Positions 46,164 to 57,696 are shown, numbered from the stretch's first letter. The stretch is DNA of 64,000 nt from Ochotona curzoniae (GCF_017591425.1 NW_024466599.1:30806001-30870000); one strand, 5' to 3'. The notes: generated by a model not told the origin, from the letters alone. Numbers and translations: made by a program.

Positions 46164-46496
46164 TTTTTTTTTTTTAAGATTTATTTATTTATTGGAAAGG
46201 CAGATATACAGAGAGAAGGAGAGACAGAGGGAAAGATCTTCCGTCCGATAATTCACTCCCCAAGTGAGCGCAACGGCCGATGCTGTGCCGATCCGAAGCC
46301 AGGAGCCAGGAACTTCTTCTGGGTCTCCCACGCCGGTGCAGGGTCCCAAAGCTTTGGGCCGTCCTCCACTGCTTTTCCAGGCCACAGCAGGGAGCTGGAT
46401 GGGAAGTGGAGCTGCCAGGATTAGAATCAGCGCCCAAATGGGATCCCGGCACGTTCAAGGCAAGGACTTTAGCTGCTAGGCCACGCCGCCAGGCCC
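46164..46496 (-). mobile_element. C-SINE, young-looking, inserted in the L1
   Basis: TCTCATGTCC plus T-run at 46154-46163 is repeated at 46497-46506. High-CpG body: AAGATCTTCCGTCCGATAAT, GAGCGCAACGGCCGATGCTG, CCACGCCGGTGCAGGGTCCC, CACGCCGCCAGGCCC head. Confidence 0.95.
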
Positions 46497-46639
46497 TCTC
46501 ATGTCCTTTTTATCACTGATAGGGTCTTTCGTGAAGTAACTAGTCAAGAGTTTTTTATTTTAAATAAGTTGCCTTTTTCCTTATGTTTGTGTGTATGTGG
46601 GTATAAATTTATATGTTTTGTATAGATATACAAATACTT

Positions 46640-46655
46640 ACACATATATATATAT
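46640..46655. repeat. Short TA repeat
   Basis: ACACATATATATATATCTC. Confidence 0.8.
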
Positions 46656-46685
46656 CTCATAGCATACATATTTTCCAAAGTAATT

Positions 46686-46975
46686 TTTCAAGATTTTTAT
46701 TTTATTTGAAAGTCAGAAAGCCAGAGAAAATATGACAAACTCTATTTCACTTTCTAAGTCCAAATAGCTAGGGCTGGGTCAGGACAAAACCAGGAACTGC
46801 AAATTCAATGTAGGTCTCGGGAACGGGCGGCAGGAACTCAGCTACTTGAGCCATAACCTGCAGCTTCTCAAGGTATGCATCAGCACAAAGCTGGAATTGG
46901 GACCTGGAGCTGGAACTCAAACTTGGACACTACAATGTGGGTTGGAAAAGTCCCAAGTATTATCTTAGCTATTGA
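46686..46975 (-). mobile_element. C-SINE, old and diverged
   Basis: TTCAAGATTTTTATTTTATT, TGAAAGTCAGAAAGCCAGAG, GGTCTCGGGAACGGGCGGCA, AAGCTGGAATTGGGACCTGG. The head is unclear. Confidence 0.65.
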
Positions 46976-47171
46976 TACAGTTACCATGATTTCCATTTAT
47001 TTACTTGGGGGTGGGAGAGGAATGTCTTTGGATGAGTAGAAGTCTTTTCATTTTCTATGAAGTTCTATAATTTATTAATTTTTTCTTTTACAGGTCTTTT
47101 TATGGCATAAGAAATTTCTGCTTACTTCAAAGTCACAAAGATATTCTATGTGTTCTGTAAATTCTGCTCTT

Positions 47172-47499
47172 CTTTTTCAAAGATTTATTTTTATTGGAAA
47201 GGCAGATTTTTACAGAGAGAGGGAGATACAGAGAGAAAGATCTTCCATTCACTGGTTCGCTCCCCAAGTGGCCACAACAGTTGGAACTGAGCTGATTCAA
47301 AACCACATGCCAGCAGTTTCTTCCAGGTCTCTCACGAGAGTGCAGGGTCCTGGGCTTTGGGCTGTCCTCCACTGCTTTCCCAGGCCACAAGTAGGGAGCT
47401 GGATGGGAAGTGGAGCAGCCAGGATACAACTGGTATCCATATCGGATCCTGGCGAGTGCCAGGAGAGGATTTAGTCAATGAGCCATTACGCCAGGCCCT
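47172..47499 (-). mobile_element. C-SINE, pika-type
   Basis: AAAGATTTATTTTTATTGGA, AAAGATCTTCCATTCACTGG, CAGGTCTCTCACGAGAGTGC, CGGATCCTGGCGAGTGCCAG, head GCCATTACGCCAGGCCC. A reverse frame over it is only SINE sequence. Confidence 0.93.
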
Positions 47500-47619
47500 A
47501 ATTTTTGTGCTTATGTGAGGTCTATAATCCAGCTCAAATTAATATTCATAATAGTATGAAATAAAGGTCAAACTTTTTTTTCTGCATTGACATATACTCT
47601 AAAACTTCTTTTGGAAAGT

Positions 47620-47941
47620 CCATCTTTTATTTATTTGAAAAGCAGAGTGACAGAGAGAGCGGGAGAGACAAAGTGAGAGACAGAGAACTTCCATCCATCT
47701 GCTTGTTCCCTCCCCAGAGGCCACAATGCTGCTGAGGCTGAGGCCACGAGCCTGGAACTCCACCTGGGTCTCTCGGATGAGTCCAGGATTGAAGTACGAA
47801 GGCAATCCTATGCTGCTTTATACAGGCTCATTAGCAGGAACCTGGTTCTAATCCAGAACATCCAGGAGGGACTCAAACCAGTGCTCTGACTAGGGGTGTC
47901 AATGTTGCAGGTGATATTTTAACTGTGTGCCACAGCACCAG
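47620..47941 (-). mobile_element. C-SINE, old subtype
   Basis: CTTTTATTTATTTGAAAAGC, AGAGTGACAGAGAGAGCGGG, GGGTCTCTCGGATGAGTCC, head GTGTGCCACAGCACCAGC. Confidence 0.88.
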
Positions 47942-47959
47942 CAAAATCTATCATATTTT

Positions 47960-48292
47960 TGTTAGCTTTTTTAAGCTTTAATTATTCATTTGTTCAAAAG
48001 GCAGGGTTACAGAAAGAGAGGAAGAAAGAATCCTCCACCCACTTAGATCTTCCATTTGCTTGTTCACCCCTCAAATGCAATGGCCAGAGCTGAGCTGGTC
48101 TGAAGCCAAGAGCAGGCTGCTACTTTTGCTGTTTAAGGATCTCCTAGGAACATGTGTTCAGGGTCTCAAGCACTTGAGCCATCTTCTTCTTCTTTCCCAG
48201 AAGCATTAGTGGGAAGCTGTATTGGAAGTGAAACAGCCAGGATTCAAACCAGCACCTATATGGTATGCTGCTATACCACAGGGGCAGCCCTT
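47960..48292 (-). mobile_element. C-SINE, old subtype, with 14-bp duplication
   Basis: ATCTATCATATTTT at 47946-47959 and again at 48293-48306. Body TTCATTTGTTCAAAAGGCAG, GCTGGTCTGAAGCCAAGAGC, head TGCTATACCACAGGGGCAG. The duplication is perfect although the body is diverged. Confidence 0.92.
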
Positions 48293-48306
48293 ATCTATCA
48301 TATTTT

Positions 48307-50805
48307 AATAGAGATGCCGTAAGATGTGACTTAAATAGGAGATATATACCATGATCACTGATTAGAAGACTCAATCAATTTCCAGAAATGGCTTGAAATA
48401 CAATGATATTTCAATTAAAATAATGTGCATGTGACCTCAGTAGATGTGAAAATGTATGCAGACAGACCAAAGGGCAAGAGCAAGAGCACCAAAGATAATC
48501 CTGAGGAAGATTAGAGGACTCAGTCAATGAACAGCTTGAATATGCTAAAATTTTAGTAATGAAGATACATTGGGACAAATAAGCCAGTAAACTACAACAG
48601 ACAGCACGAGAACAAACCATATACCCATACGAAAATTCGATCTGTGTAAGAGTTGATCCTGTAGACTATGGAGAAAGGTGTTATGATAGCTCATTAAACA
48701 AACAAAACTGGATTCTAACACCTTGTAAATACACCACTAAATTCTACTGAATTCAAGACTTAAAAAACAGCACAAAGAAAAAACACAAAAATAACACACA
48801 TAGTTTTTAACCCATTTTTAAAATTTAGGATCCTGTTTTGCCTATTCTGGCCTGATCCTGCTGGGTAAGATGCCTGCCCTTAGCTCCACACTAAAACCTG
48901 TGTTTGCCCTATCACAGTGCCTGCAGCAGGTCATACATGAAATTTCCTGTTCACTTTTCTCCTACCAGATTACACATGACACAAGGGCAGAGTCTATAAC
49001 TTTCTCTGTCTCCTGAAGACACACAGGGTTCCAGGAGAAAGACTGGTTCCGAGCTCACCACCACACCACTTCTCTGTCCAGAGAACCCACTGAGGGCCTG
49101 GAACAAAGCAAGCAGACATCAGAAAACCACTGAATGAAAATGCCTACCTGGCAGCATTCGGTTTTACTTGAAAAGTTTCGTTAAAATCATCTTAGCAAAA
49201 CTTGCATGTTGAGGAACAACAAGATAATAAAGAATACTGCAAAGAAAAACTCAAAAATCACTCAAAAAATTGATCACACAGCTGTCACAGGTGCCTCTCA
49301 CCAACCCATCACACTTCACTTGTGCTAAGCTATATGTAGATTTGGGCACTACTATGCAGTTTCCCTTTGTCTATACATTCCACATTTAACATTGATAATA
49401 ATATACGGGTTCTAGCCATTTTTGAAGTCTTTGAACCTAGACAGGAAAAAAAAATCCTAGAAAAAACCTTTATTTGAGTCAAACTTCATTTTGTCTTAGG
49501 AATTCTGTCTTTGGGAAAAGCTAAGGACGTAAGTGTGTGTTTTGGAGCTTAAAAAAAAAGAATCCTGATGAAAACAATTAGGCAATTTAAAAAAAAGCAC
49601 TTGGTGAAACATGATAAAGAAGAAAGAAAGTATTTGCATTCCTCAGTTCCTACAACACATCCTGTATCATTCTTTTTTCAGGAATAGGGATCAACTCATT
49701 ATTGTACAAAGACTTTAAAGAAAAAAGCTAGCAAAGGCAGGCAAAAACATGCAGGAGTACAGAACTGTACAGTAAACAGCGGCAAAGACATAGGTTGTGT
49801 CCAACCTTTTAAAAACAGGACTTATTCACAGGCAATGAGCAAACACCATAAATCTGGCTGTTAGATGGAAATGAATGTTAAAAGCAAAAGCTTGGAGGTT
49901 TAGCTGGTATTTCATATGGGAGTCCAAAAAACTATTAAAATCGAGCTACTCCCTACAATCTGGCCTATAAAATCTCCCTGGAGGAGAGAATGCAGTTAAG
50001 GATCTGCCTCCTTGCCACAGAGACTGTTGATAAAACAGCAAGCTCATCCTAAGAAAAATAATACCCCTCAAATGGAAACAAAACTACAAAGAAGATAAAG
50101 CTTCTTCGTGTTTCAAAGGATATGATCAAATGCAAACTAATAAAATAGAAACAACTAATAAAAAAGAAATCTAGACCTGGAGTCCCATCACAAGGGCCAT
50201 CTCTGACTTTGTTTTTGGAACCTTCTTCCCACCTGTAACTGGACTCACATCTCCCTAACACAGTCATGAACCAACATTTGAGAGATTACAAGGAGAAGCT
50301 GTCAGGGGTTCTAGGAAGTTGAAGAAGGAAAGACACTGTTGAGGTCTCCTTCAAGTTCCCCATTTTCCTTCTCATTCTCTGCAGATGCTTAGTAGAGTCT
50401 TGGATTTGCTGAATGCTTTTCTAATCCTTCCCTCTCAAGACAGAATTACAATCACTAAACTGGCTATCCCTTTACAGTATCCAGGGAAGGAAGTGAAAGG
50501 TCTTGGTTCTTAAAAATGTCCATCCACTCTCCTTGGGAAGGGTGGGACTGGAAATACCATTTCCACTCATTTCACAGCCAGTTAGTGAGTCATCATGTAT
50601 TGCTTGAACTCATGTGTGCAAGGTTCTTTTCTGGAAGCTCACATGAATTCTCTTTCATCAAGAGTAATTTCTCAGAAAATTTCTGATGTTGTTGTAGCCC
50701 ATCCTCTCTAAAATCTTTTATCCAGAAATAATTTTTTCTTAAAAGTTTGCCACAGACTTTTTCTAAAGATGACCAGCAACTCTTTTTTTCCCTCAGATGT
50801 AGGTA
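48307..50805. other. Intron, nothing recognised
   Basis: AT-rich, many short A-runs. Reverse frames at 48411-48620 and 50593-50820 lack homology and splice context. Confidence 0.5.
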
Positions 50806-50809
50806 CCTC

Positions 50810-51190
50810 CTTTCTTTCAAGAGGTGGGACTCCTCTCATCTCCCTGACTCTACAAGACCGTTTAACTTGCTTTTATAACAGAAGGTAGAAGTATGCTGTG
50901 CTACTTCTGACTTAGATTTTAAGCAGCCTTAATTTCTCAGGCTGAAGAGAACTCAGTCATTTAATCTCCTAAATTGAAAATCACATAATGTGAAGATGAA
51001 ACCATCTTAGCCACTTCAGTTCCAGGAGAGCTGACTGCAGTCACGTGAGCAATCCCAGATGACAGCGGATGGGGAAGAACCACTACCTAGCTGATTCCAG
51101 CCAAGTCATAGGATTGCAAGAAATAATAAATTATTAGTATCTTAAGGCACTACATTTAGAAGTGGCTTGCCATGCACCAATAGGTAACAG
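50810..51190 (+). mobile_element. MLT1-type LTR (ERVL-MaLR), solitary
   Basis: The order matches a MaLR LTR: GCTTTTATAACAGAAGG at the start, CTACCTAGCTGATTCCAGCC, AAGTCATAGGATTGCAAGAA, ATAATAAATTATTAGTATC, GAAGTGGCTTGCCATGC, ACCAATAGGTAACAGAAAC at the end. I see no internal viral frame beside it, so it is a relic. Confidence 0.6.
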
Positions 51191-51194
51191 AAAC

Positions 51195-51656
51195 ATGGCT
51201 ATACCACCAAAGACATTTAGACTGTGGAAAAGGGGTGCTGATAACAAGCAAAATATGATTGACCTTAGCTACCCTATTGATTCTCTTACAGTTTGAGGCC
51301 TAATCTGAAATTAGTAACAAAATGGGATCAACATCAATGCGTCAGCTCAGTTCTTCTGGCTCTTGAAAGAATCCCATCTTGACCCCTTTCAGCCTCCTGT
51401 AGCTACAGCATTTTCTGGTAAATTTGATCCTTTATTTTCCTATCATAGTCTCTCAAACTTCCTCCTACCTGCCTCTCACAAGTGATGATATTAGTATCCA
51501 GTCAGCAAAACCAAAGCAATTGCTCTACCCCAAGCCACCCCAATCCTTAATGTAATCACATACACAAAGACCACTGCTCCTCTCCTTACGAGGTAATGTT
51601 TGCAGGTTCCAATTCTAAGGATACCTTCAGAGGCCCATTATTCTGTTTCAGTTGTT
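51195..51656. other. Intron, nothing recognised
   Basis: Unique-looking sequence. TTAATGTAATCACATAC near 51550 hints at another LTR relic, not enough to call. Confidence 0.4.
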
Positions 51657-51670
51657 AAGACATTTGAGTT

Positions 51671-52007
51671 GGGCCTGGCGGCGTGGCCCAGCGGAAAAAG
51701 TCCTCGCCTTGAACGTGCTGGGATCCCATTTGGGCGCCGGTTCTAGTCCCGGCAGCTCCACTTCCCATCCAGCTCCCTGCTTGTGGCCTGCGAAAAGCAG
51801 TTGAGGACAGCCCAAAGCCTTGGGACCCTGCACCGGCGTGGGAGACCCAGAAGAAGTTCTTGGCTTCTGGCTTCGGATCGGCGCAGCATCGGCCACTGCG
51901 GCTCACTTGGGGAGTGAATCATCGGACGGAAGATCTTTCCCCCTGTCTCTCTTCCTCTCTGTATATCTGACTTTGTAATAAAAAATAAATAAGTCTGAAA
52001 AAAAAAA
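51671..52007 (+). mobile_element. C-SINE, youngest-looking copy in the window
   Basis: GGGCCTGGCGGCGTGGCCCA head, GGATCCCATTTGGGCGCCGG, CCCTGCACCGGCGTGGGAGA, GATCGGCGCAGCATCGGCCA, GAATCATCGGACGGAAGATC, tail ATCTGACTTTGTAATAAAAA. Many CpGs are still present. Duplication AAGACATTTGAGTT (51657-51670) and AAGACACTTGAGTT (52008-52021) differs at one base. Confidence 0.96.
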
Positions 52008-52021
52008 AAGACACTTGAGTT

Positions 52022-52623
52022 AAGGAAGTAAAGAATGAACGTAACTGACATAGACCAAAGTAGTTGTTTTCTGAATCTTTAAGTCAATGGATCACTATTT
52101 CTCTTTAAAATATAATCCCAATATTTAAAACTTAAAAACAAAATAGGATTCTATGAAGGTGTCTGAGTGAGAAGCACCAGGAATGTGTCTCTTTACTGAG
52201 ACAATAACACCTCTGGCAGACTATGTCTAACGTAACTTATTTTGGAACTAAGAAGTCTACCTAAAGGTTTGGAAGGTGGTTATCTGCATTTGTTTCAGTC
52301 CCTTCGAAGTTACAGCACTGAGTTCCAAGGCAGGCAAACGCGTTCTTGCCCCAAGGAGCAGTTTGCACAAAGCCTGTGGGACAACAGAGACCTTACCATT
52401 GCTCTTTAGCTTTGAGAGTGATAACCACACAGGAAGGCAGTGAATGTTGGAAAGGCCCCTACAACAAAGGTCCCCTTCCCTCTTTCTGAAGCAACTTCTA
52501 TAGAGCAGATACCAAGCAAATATGTAGACAGCTATCAGACCAGTATTATTGAAAGGTCCATTTTTTAATGTTCTACATGGTTTAAAAGACTACAACATTT
52601 CTCAAATACTATTGTTGGGTTAA
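52022..52623. other. Intron, nothing recognised
   Basis: Contains a donor-like GAGCAATG|GTAAGG on the minus strand near 52395-52408, but no supporting open frame upstream. Confidence 0.5.
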
Positions 52624-52639
52624 AAGCTAAGTGTTACTG

Positions 52640-52934
52640 GAACAGGAGCCATGGCATAGTAGACTAAGCTTCAGCCTGTGGCACCAGCATTCCATATGGA
52701 TACAGGTTTACATGCTGGCTGCTCCAGCTTCCTGGTTATGGCCTTGGGTCATTCTCTGTGGGAAACCTAGAGGAAGCTTCTGGCTCCTGGCTTCTGGCTT
52801 GAGATGGGCCCACATCTGACCATTGTGGCTATTTGGGTAATGAACCAGCAAATGGAAGAGCTCTCACTCTGTCTCTCCTTTTCTCTGTAATTTCAACTTT
52901 TAAATACAAATTAAAATGGATATTTTTTAAAAGG
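52640..52934 (+). mobile_element. C-SINE, old subtype, with 16-bp duplication
   Basis: AAGCTAAGTGTTACTG (52624-52639) and AAGCTAAGTATTACTG (52935-52950). Body AGGAGCCATGGCATAGTAGA, CATATGGATACAGGTTTACA, TGAACCAGCAAATGGAAGAG. Confidence 0.93.
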
Positions 52935-53289
52935 AAGCTAAGTATTACTGTAGCTTTAATTTGTAACATCACATTTCATTTTGCATATAATTTAATATTA
53001 ATAAAAATTTTACTATTACTTTATGCTTTGGGACACGCACTTGACAAATATTCAAATATATGACATCGGTAAGTGAAAGGAGAAGTGAAGACAAACTTGC
53101 ATAGGAGCAGAGTTTTTGTGTATGCTACTGAAATTAAGGTGGTAGAAATTGAAATTAGAATGTAATCCCCAGGTAAACCATTAAGAATACATACACACAC
53201 CAAGACAAGGGAATTAAAAGCATTTCATGATAAAAAAGAAAATCAACTAAACACAAGACACAATGCAGTAAACAATGGATAAAATACCT

Positions 53290-54410
53290 GTACATCTTAG
53301 CTAGCAGGCATTCTGACAGAGGAAAGGCGGTATCTCATGATAGCTTTCATTTGCATTTCCCTATGGTTAATGTTGCCGAGTACTTTTTCCCACATATTTG
53401 CTAGCCATTGTAGCGTTTTTTTTAAAAACTATTAAGCTCCCTTGCCTACTTCTTAACTGAACTGGTTGTTTTTATGTTGATGACTTTTTTGAGCTGCTGT
53501 CATGTTCTAATATTAACCCTTTTCCCCATTCTGTTTCCTGCCTCTTACTTTACTGACTGTTTCCTTTGACGTGCAGAAGCTTCTGAGTTTAATATAATCC
53601 TATCTGATTCGAGAGTAGTAAATTCTGACCAGGATGTAGAGAAAGGGGAACTCTTTTACACTACTGGTGGCAAAGTAAATTAATGTATACTATACAACAC
53701 AGAATGCAGAGTTCTTTTTATTTTTAAGATGTATTCATTTTTAGTGAAAAGGCAGATTTATAGAAGAGACAAAGAGGAAGATCTTTCATACGCTGGTTCA
53801 CTCCCCAAATGGTCACATCAACCAGAGATGAGCAGATCCAAAGCCAGCAGCCAGGAGCTACTTCTGCATCTCCCACGCATGTGCAGGGTTCCAAGGCTTT
53901 GGGTCATGCTCCAATGCTTTTGCAGATCATAAGTAGGGAAATGGATGAGAAGTGGAGCAGCCAAAACACAAAGAAGTACCCATTTGGGATCCAGGTGCTT
54001 TGCAAGGGGAGCATTAGCCAATTGAACCATTGTACTAGGCCCAGTATGGAGACTTCTTTAAAAAAACTAAAAATAGGTTGGCCGTATGATCCAGCAACCC
54101 CAGTACTGGGTATACATCCATAACACATGAACATATTGTACTAAAGAGATACCTGAATCACCTGTTTATAGCAGCACTGTTCACAACAGTCAAAACATGA
54201 AATCAGCCAAGTTCCCCATCATCAGATGAATAAAGAAAATGTTATACTCAAGAAAACATTACTCACCTATTTAAAAAAGTGAAATTTTATCATTTTCACC
54301 AAAATGACTACAACTGAATGACACCAGGTTAAATGAAATAAGCTGGACATGAACTAATAACTGTCAATTTCTTCATTACACAGGAACATCAAACTTAAAA
54401 AAAAAAACTA
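53290..54410 (+). mobile_element. LINE-1 3' part with 5' inversion (twin priming)
   Basis: 53290-53608 reads as L1 in reverse: TTGCATTTCCCTATGGTTAA, CTTTGACGTGCAGAAGCTTC, TGAGTTTAATATAATCCTAT. From about 53609 the text turns to forward L1 and continues where the reversed block stopped: GACCAGGATGTAGAGAAAGG, ACTACTGGTGGCAAAGTAAA, then after a SINE, CGTATGATCCAGCAACCCCA, GTACTGGGTATACATCCATA, TATAGCAGCACTGTTCACAA, CATCATCAGATGAATAAAGA, TTAAATGAAATAAGCTGGAC. No intact ORF2 frame. Confidence 0.85.
53712..54042 (-). mobile_element. C-SINE inside the inverted L1
   Basis: TTTTTATTTTTAAGATGTAT, GAAGATCTTTCATACGCTGG, CCCAAATGGTCACATCAAC, head ACCATTGTACTAGGCCC. L1 text resumes directly after it. Confidence 0.92.
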
Positions 54411-54475
54411 CGAACAAAAACAAACAAAAGGGCCTATGCATATCAGTTTTCCAACAAACTGTTAAGAATTAGATT

Positions 54476-54772
54476 GGGGCCAGCATTGTGGGGTAGTGGA
54501 TAAAGCTGCCTCCTATGATGCCAGCATCCCATGTGTGCATCAACTCTGTGGATCCACTTGTGATCCAACACTCTTCTAATGTACTGGGGAAAGTAGTGGG
54601 AAGATGGGCCAAGTCCTTAGGCCCCTGCCACACATGGGAGATCCTGGAGAAGCTCAAAGCCCCTTGTTCCTGGCTTTAGCCTGGCCCACAATCTTTGTTG
54701 TTAGGGACATTTCAGAGTGAACCAGTGGATGGAAGATCTCTCTATGACATTGCCTTTCAAATAAAGAAAACA
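54476..54772 (+). mobile_element. C-SINE, old subtype
   Basis: GGGGCCAGCATTGTGGGGTA head, GATGCCAGCATCCCATGTG, TTAGCCTGGCCCACAATC, AACCAGTGGATGGAAGATCT, tail CTTTCAAATAAAGAAAA. Confidence 0.92.
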
Positions 54773-55004
54773 ATTCACAAAAAAGTGATAAAAACAAAAA
54801 TAAATGTAAAAGAATTACTATATATGGGAAAGAGAATCTTTTCATTTGATGATTACTTATACTCCTTGCTGATAATCCTACTTAGCTACAGTCTTTTTAC
54901 TTTGTGTTATTGAAATCTGCACTTACTGGTGCATCATGGCTTTGATTAAATTAAATTAAAAATGTTACCTCCAAAACAAAAGCAAGCTATAAATCATATA
55001 TAAA

Positions 55005-55815
55005 CCAAACTGCCAAATGATGCAAGTGAAACCCCACTTATCAGTAATAATTTCAAATGTAAATGGATTAAATTCTCTAATCAAAAGATGACAGGGAAGG
55101 ACATTTGGGTAGCAGTTTGGAGACTAATTTAGATGTCCATATTCTATTCAAAGTGGCAGGTAAATCTTGGCTCTTCCACATCTGTTCCAGCTTCCTATTG
55201 ATGCATACCGTGTTTAGCAGCATGTGATGGCTCAAGCACTTGGACCCTTGTCATCCACATGGGAGACCCTGACTGTTCTAGACTCCTGGTTTCCAATCAT
55301 GCCTGGCCCTTGTTTTTACAGGCATATGGGGAGGGAATTAATGTGTGGAAGATCCTCTGGACTCTTTGCTCTTCAAATAAAAGGAAAAATTTTTTTTTAG
55401 TTTAAAAATATAAAATGGATTTCAGAATGGATTAAAAACAGAATTAATTACATCTTAGCTACAATAAATTTATTTTAAACCTACAGAGACAGACAGGTTG
55501 AAACTGAATATACACAATGATATTCCACAAAAATGAAACTATAAGAGGGCAGGTTTACAATAACAAGCCAGTTACAAAAAGATAAACACCACATGACTTC
55601 ACTTATAAAGGGCATTCAAACTCTTAGAGAAAATGGAAGAGCGGTAACTAGGGGTCGGGTGTAGAGTTTCATTTTACAGGATGAAGAGTTCTTGAGATGT
55701 TTGTGATGGCTATAGAACATGAAAGTATTTAGTTAATGCCATTGAACTAGACACTTAAAAATGGCTGAGATAATAAATTTAAGGTTATGTGTAATTTTCA
55801 CAATAAAAATGTGGT
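55005..55815 (+). mobile_element. LINE-1, internally deleted
   Basis: Endonuclease-region text of ORF2 (GTAATAATTTCAAATGTAAA, TGGATTAAATTCTCTAATCA, after a SINE ATGGATTAAAAACAGAATTA) is followed near 55570-55600 by 3' UTR text (CATGACTTCACTTATAAAGG, AGAGCGGTAACTAGGGGTCG, AATGCCATTGAACTAGACAC, TTAAAAATGGCTGAGATAAT). The reverse-transcriptase region is missing. Confidence 0.75.
55100..55390 (+). mobile_element. C-SINE, old subtype, inside the L1
   Basis: Worn head GGACATTTGGGTAGCAGTTT, TTCCAGCTTCCTATTGATGC, CATCCACATGGGAGACCCTG, tail TCTTCAAATAAAAGGAAAAA. Confidence 0.8.
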
Positions 55816-56015
55816 AAGAAGCTTACACAAACAAACCAGAGCTGTTCTGTGTGAAGCAGTAGGAGTGATTGTCAGCTTGTCCTCCCTTGGATCCTGAGCA
55901 CGCTCGGCCTCTGCAATATCATCATTAGCTCCAGGGGCAGTTAAGGGTTTGAAAGTTTGGGCCAACAAAGCCAAACTCAGAACAGCTACCCATACTCCTT
56001 CCCACTTCACTCCCT

Positions 56016-56181
56016 AGTCCTTGTCTGAGTACACACACATTTACAAAAATTGTGTTTACTGGGAAAAATGAAACACCCAACCTGAATAAGAACAAATACA
56101 TAATTTTCCTGGTTTGATTTGCATGGATATTCGAGGTTTTGGGGGGATAAGGGTTAAATAAGGGGATTCTAGTATGCTAGT
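56016..56181. repeat. Left arm of a non-SINE inverted repeat
   Basis: Starts AGTCCTTGTCTGAGTACACA, includes GAAACACCCAACCTGAATAA and TGGTTTGATTTGCATGGATA, ends GGGGATTCTAGTATGCTAGT. It pairs with 57697-57841 in opposite orientation, about nine in ten positions identical by eye, apart from an extra ~20 bases (GATAAGGGTTAAATAAGG) in this arm. The family is unknown to me. Confidence 0.85.
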
Positions 56182-56617
56182 AAGAGTCTCTTAAATCTGA
56201 ATACAGGAAAGACAGGAGACTTAATGGACCAAATGGAATTATCTGTGGTCCAGTGATCTCAGACAATGCTTTGTAAGAGCAGATGGGTAGATTTGGTTAA
56301 AGATTAGTTGAGCTGGCAGTTGGCTTGCTCATCTATGTCTGCCCTTGAAATGCAGTAACTTTGGCCTGGCTCAGTATGTGGAAGTGGCAGCTCAGGTGGG
56401 AACCCCTATTCTAATCAATGTGATTGACAGTGCTGCAGAGGTTGCTATGTGACCCAGCCATGGGACATGAACCCTGAAAACTGGTCTGTCTGGGTCACAG
56501 TGTATCCTCTGGGGGTAGCTGCATTATCCATGTAATAGAAACCCTGAAACATCCAGTGATTAGACTGGGGAAACAAAAAGAGTTATAGTCTAGGCTTGCA
56601 ATTGCCCCAAACCTGCA

Positions 56618-56951
56618 TTTTTTTTTAAAGATTTATTTATTTTTTATTGGAAAGTGAGATATACTGATAGGGGGAGAAAACAGAGAAGATCTTCCATCCG
56701 ATGATTTGCTCCCCAAGTAGCCAGAACAACTAGAGCTCAGCTGATCTGAAGCCAGGAGCCAAGAGCTTCTTCTGAGTCTCCCATGTGGAGGCAGAGTCCC
56801 AAGGCTTTGGGCCATCCTCAACTGCTTTCCCAGGCCACAAGCAGGGAGCTGGAATGAAAGTGGGGCTGCCAGAATACAAACTGAGGCCCATATGGTATCC
56901 CGGCACACACAAGACTAGTACTTTAGCCACTAGGCTGCTGCGCTGGGCCCC
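56618..56951 (-). mobile_element. C-SINE, pika-type, inside the inverted-repeat interval
   Basis: AAAGATTTATTTATTTTTTA tail, GAAGATCTTCCATCCGATGA, GGCCATCCTCAACTGCTTTC, head GCTGCTGCGCTGGGCCC. Flanks CCCCAAACCTGCATTTT and CCCCAATCTGTATTTT are an imperfect duplication. Confidence 0.92.
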
Positions 56952-57696
56952 CAATCTGTATTTTAACTGTTGGAGACTCAATTTTGTTGGGCATTGATTT
57001 CTTCATCTATCAAGTGAAGTGATTAGAGTAGTAGTTCTTTAGAAGTTCTAATAAATTCCTTGATTTCTGGGACTCTTGCTAGCAATTTCTCTTGATATAA
57101 ATAAACTGAGCAATTAATACTAGGCTACCTACATGGGTCAGGACGGAATCTTGAAGTAATTAACTGAAGAGAATGTTAGAGCAATAGAAACCGAAACACT
57201 GATCTTGAAATATTGAACCTTATAGTAAATTTATTAATTTTTTACTAATGAAAAAATTGGCTAAGTGATTTTTGATAGTATATCAGAGAGTCTGATGAAT
57301 TTTTGTTTTGAACTGTTTGCTTATTTTGACTGAGGTTTTAATATTTCTATGAAGGAACTCAGAGTTGCCAAATAACAGTTTCTTCAATTTTGTACATATC
57401 TCTGGAGTCAGTAAGGGATAGGACCCCTGTGGTGGAAAACAATACAACCCATGCATAAGTGGGGCAGGATTTGTGGACAATGAATTCTGTAAAAGCAGTA
57501 AGAATTAAACAGTTATTAGACACCTTTCTAAGTACTGGGGTTAAGGCAGAGGCAAGACAATTTTAAGACTTGAGGAGCCAATATCCAAATTAAAGGAGAT
57601 TCTAAACATGTTTAAATTAAAAACAGTAATTAAATTAAGAGAAAGAATTAATGATGTGGTGAGTAGTTGGCACTGGGAAATGGATTAACATCTTTA

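Larger units (their letters stand above)
45590..47619 (-). mobile_element. Old LINE-1 fragment in antisense, split by C-SINEs
   Basis: On the plus strand it shows reversed L1 text: CTTCACTCAGCATAAAGTTT, CCATGTTACTTGGCATATCA, AATGTATGAATATTTAAGTT, GTCATGAACAAAGCTGTTAT, GAACATTCTTGTATAAAGAT, ACTCCTCTTGGATTAAAATC, and later TTTTTGTGCTTATGTGAGGT. It is interrupted by SINEs at 46164, 46686 and 47172. Its orientation is the same as THADA transcription. No open frame survives. Confidence 0.8.

Noticed and set aside
52390..52560. Donor-like GAGCAATG|GTAAGG on the minus strand, as a possible further THADA exon
   Set aside because: No open frame matching THADA precedes it and no paired acceptor is clear.
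55798..56010. Reverse frame with a hydrophobic start resembling a signal peptide
   Set aside because: No homology recognised. It is next to an L1 3' end and the inverted repeat, with no splice context.
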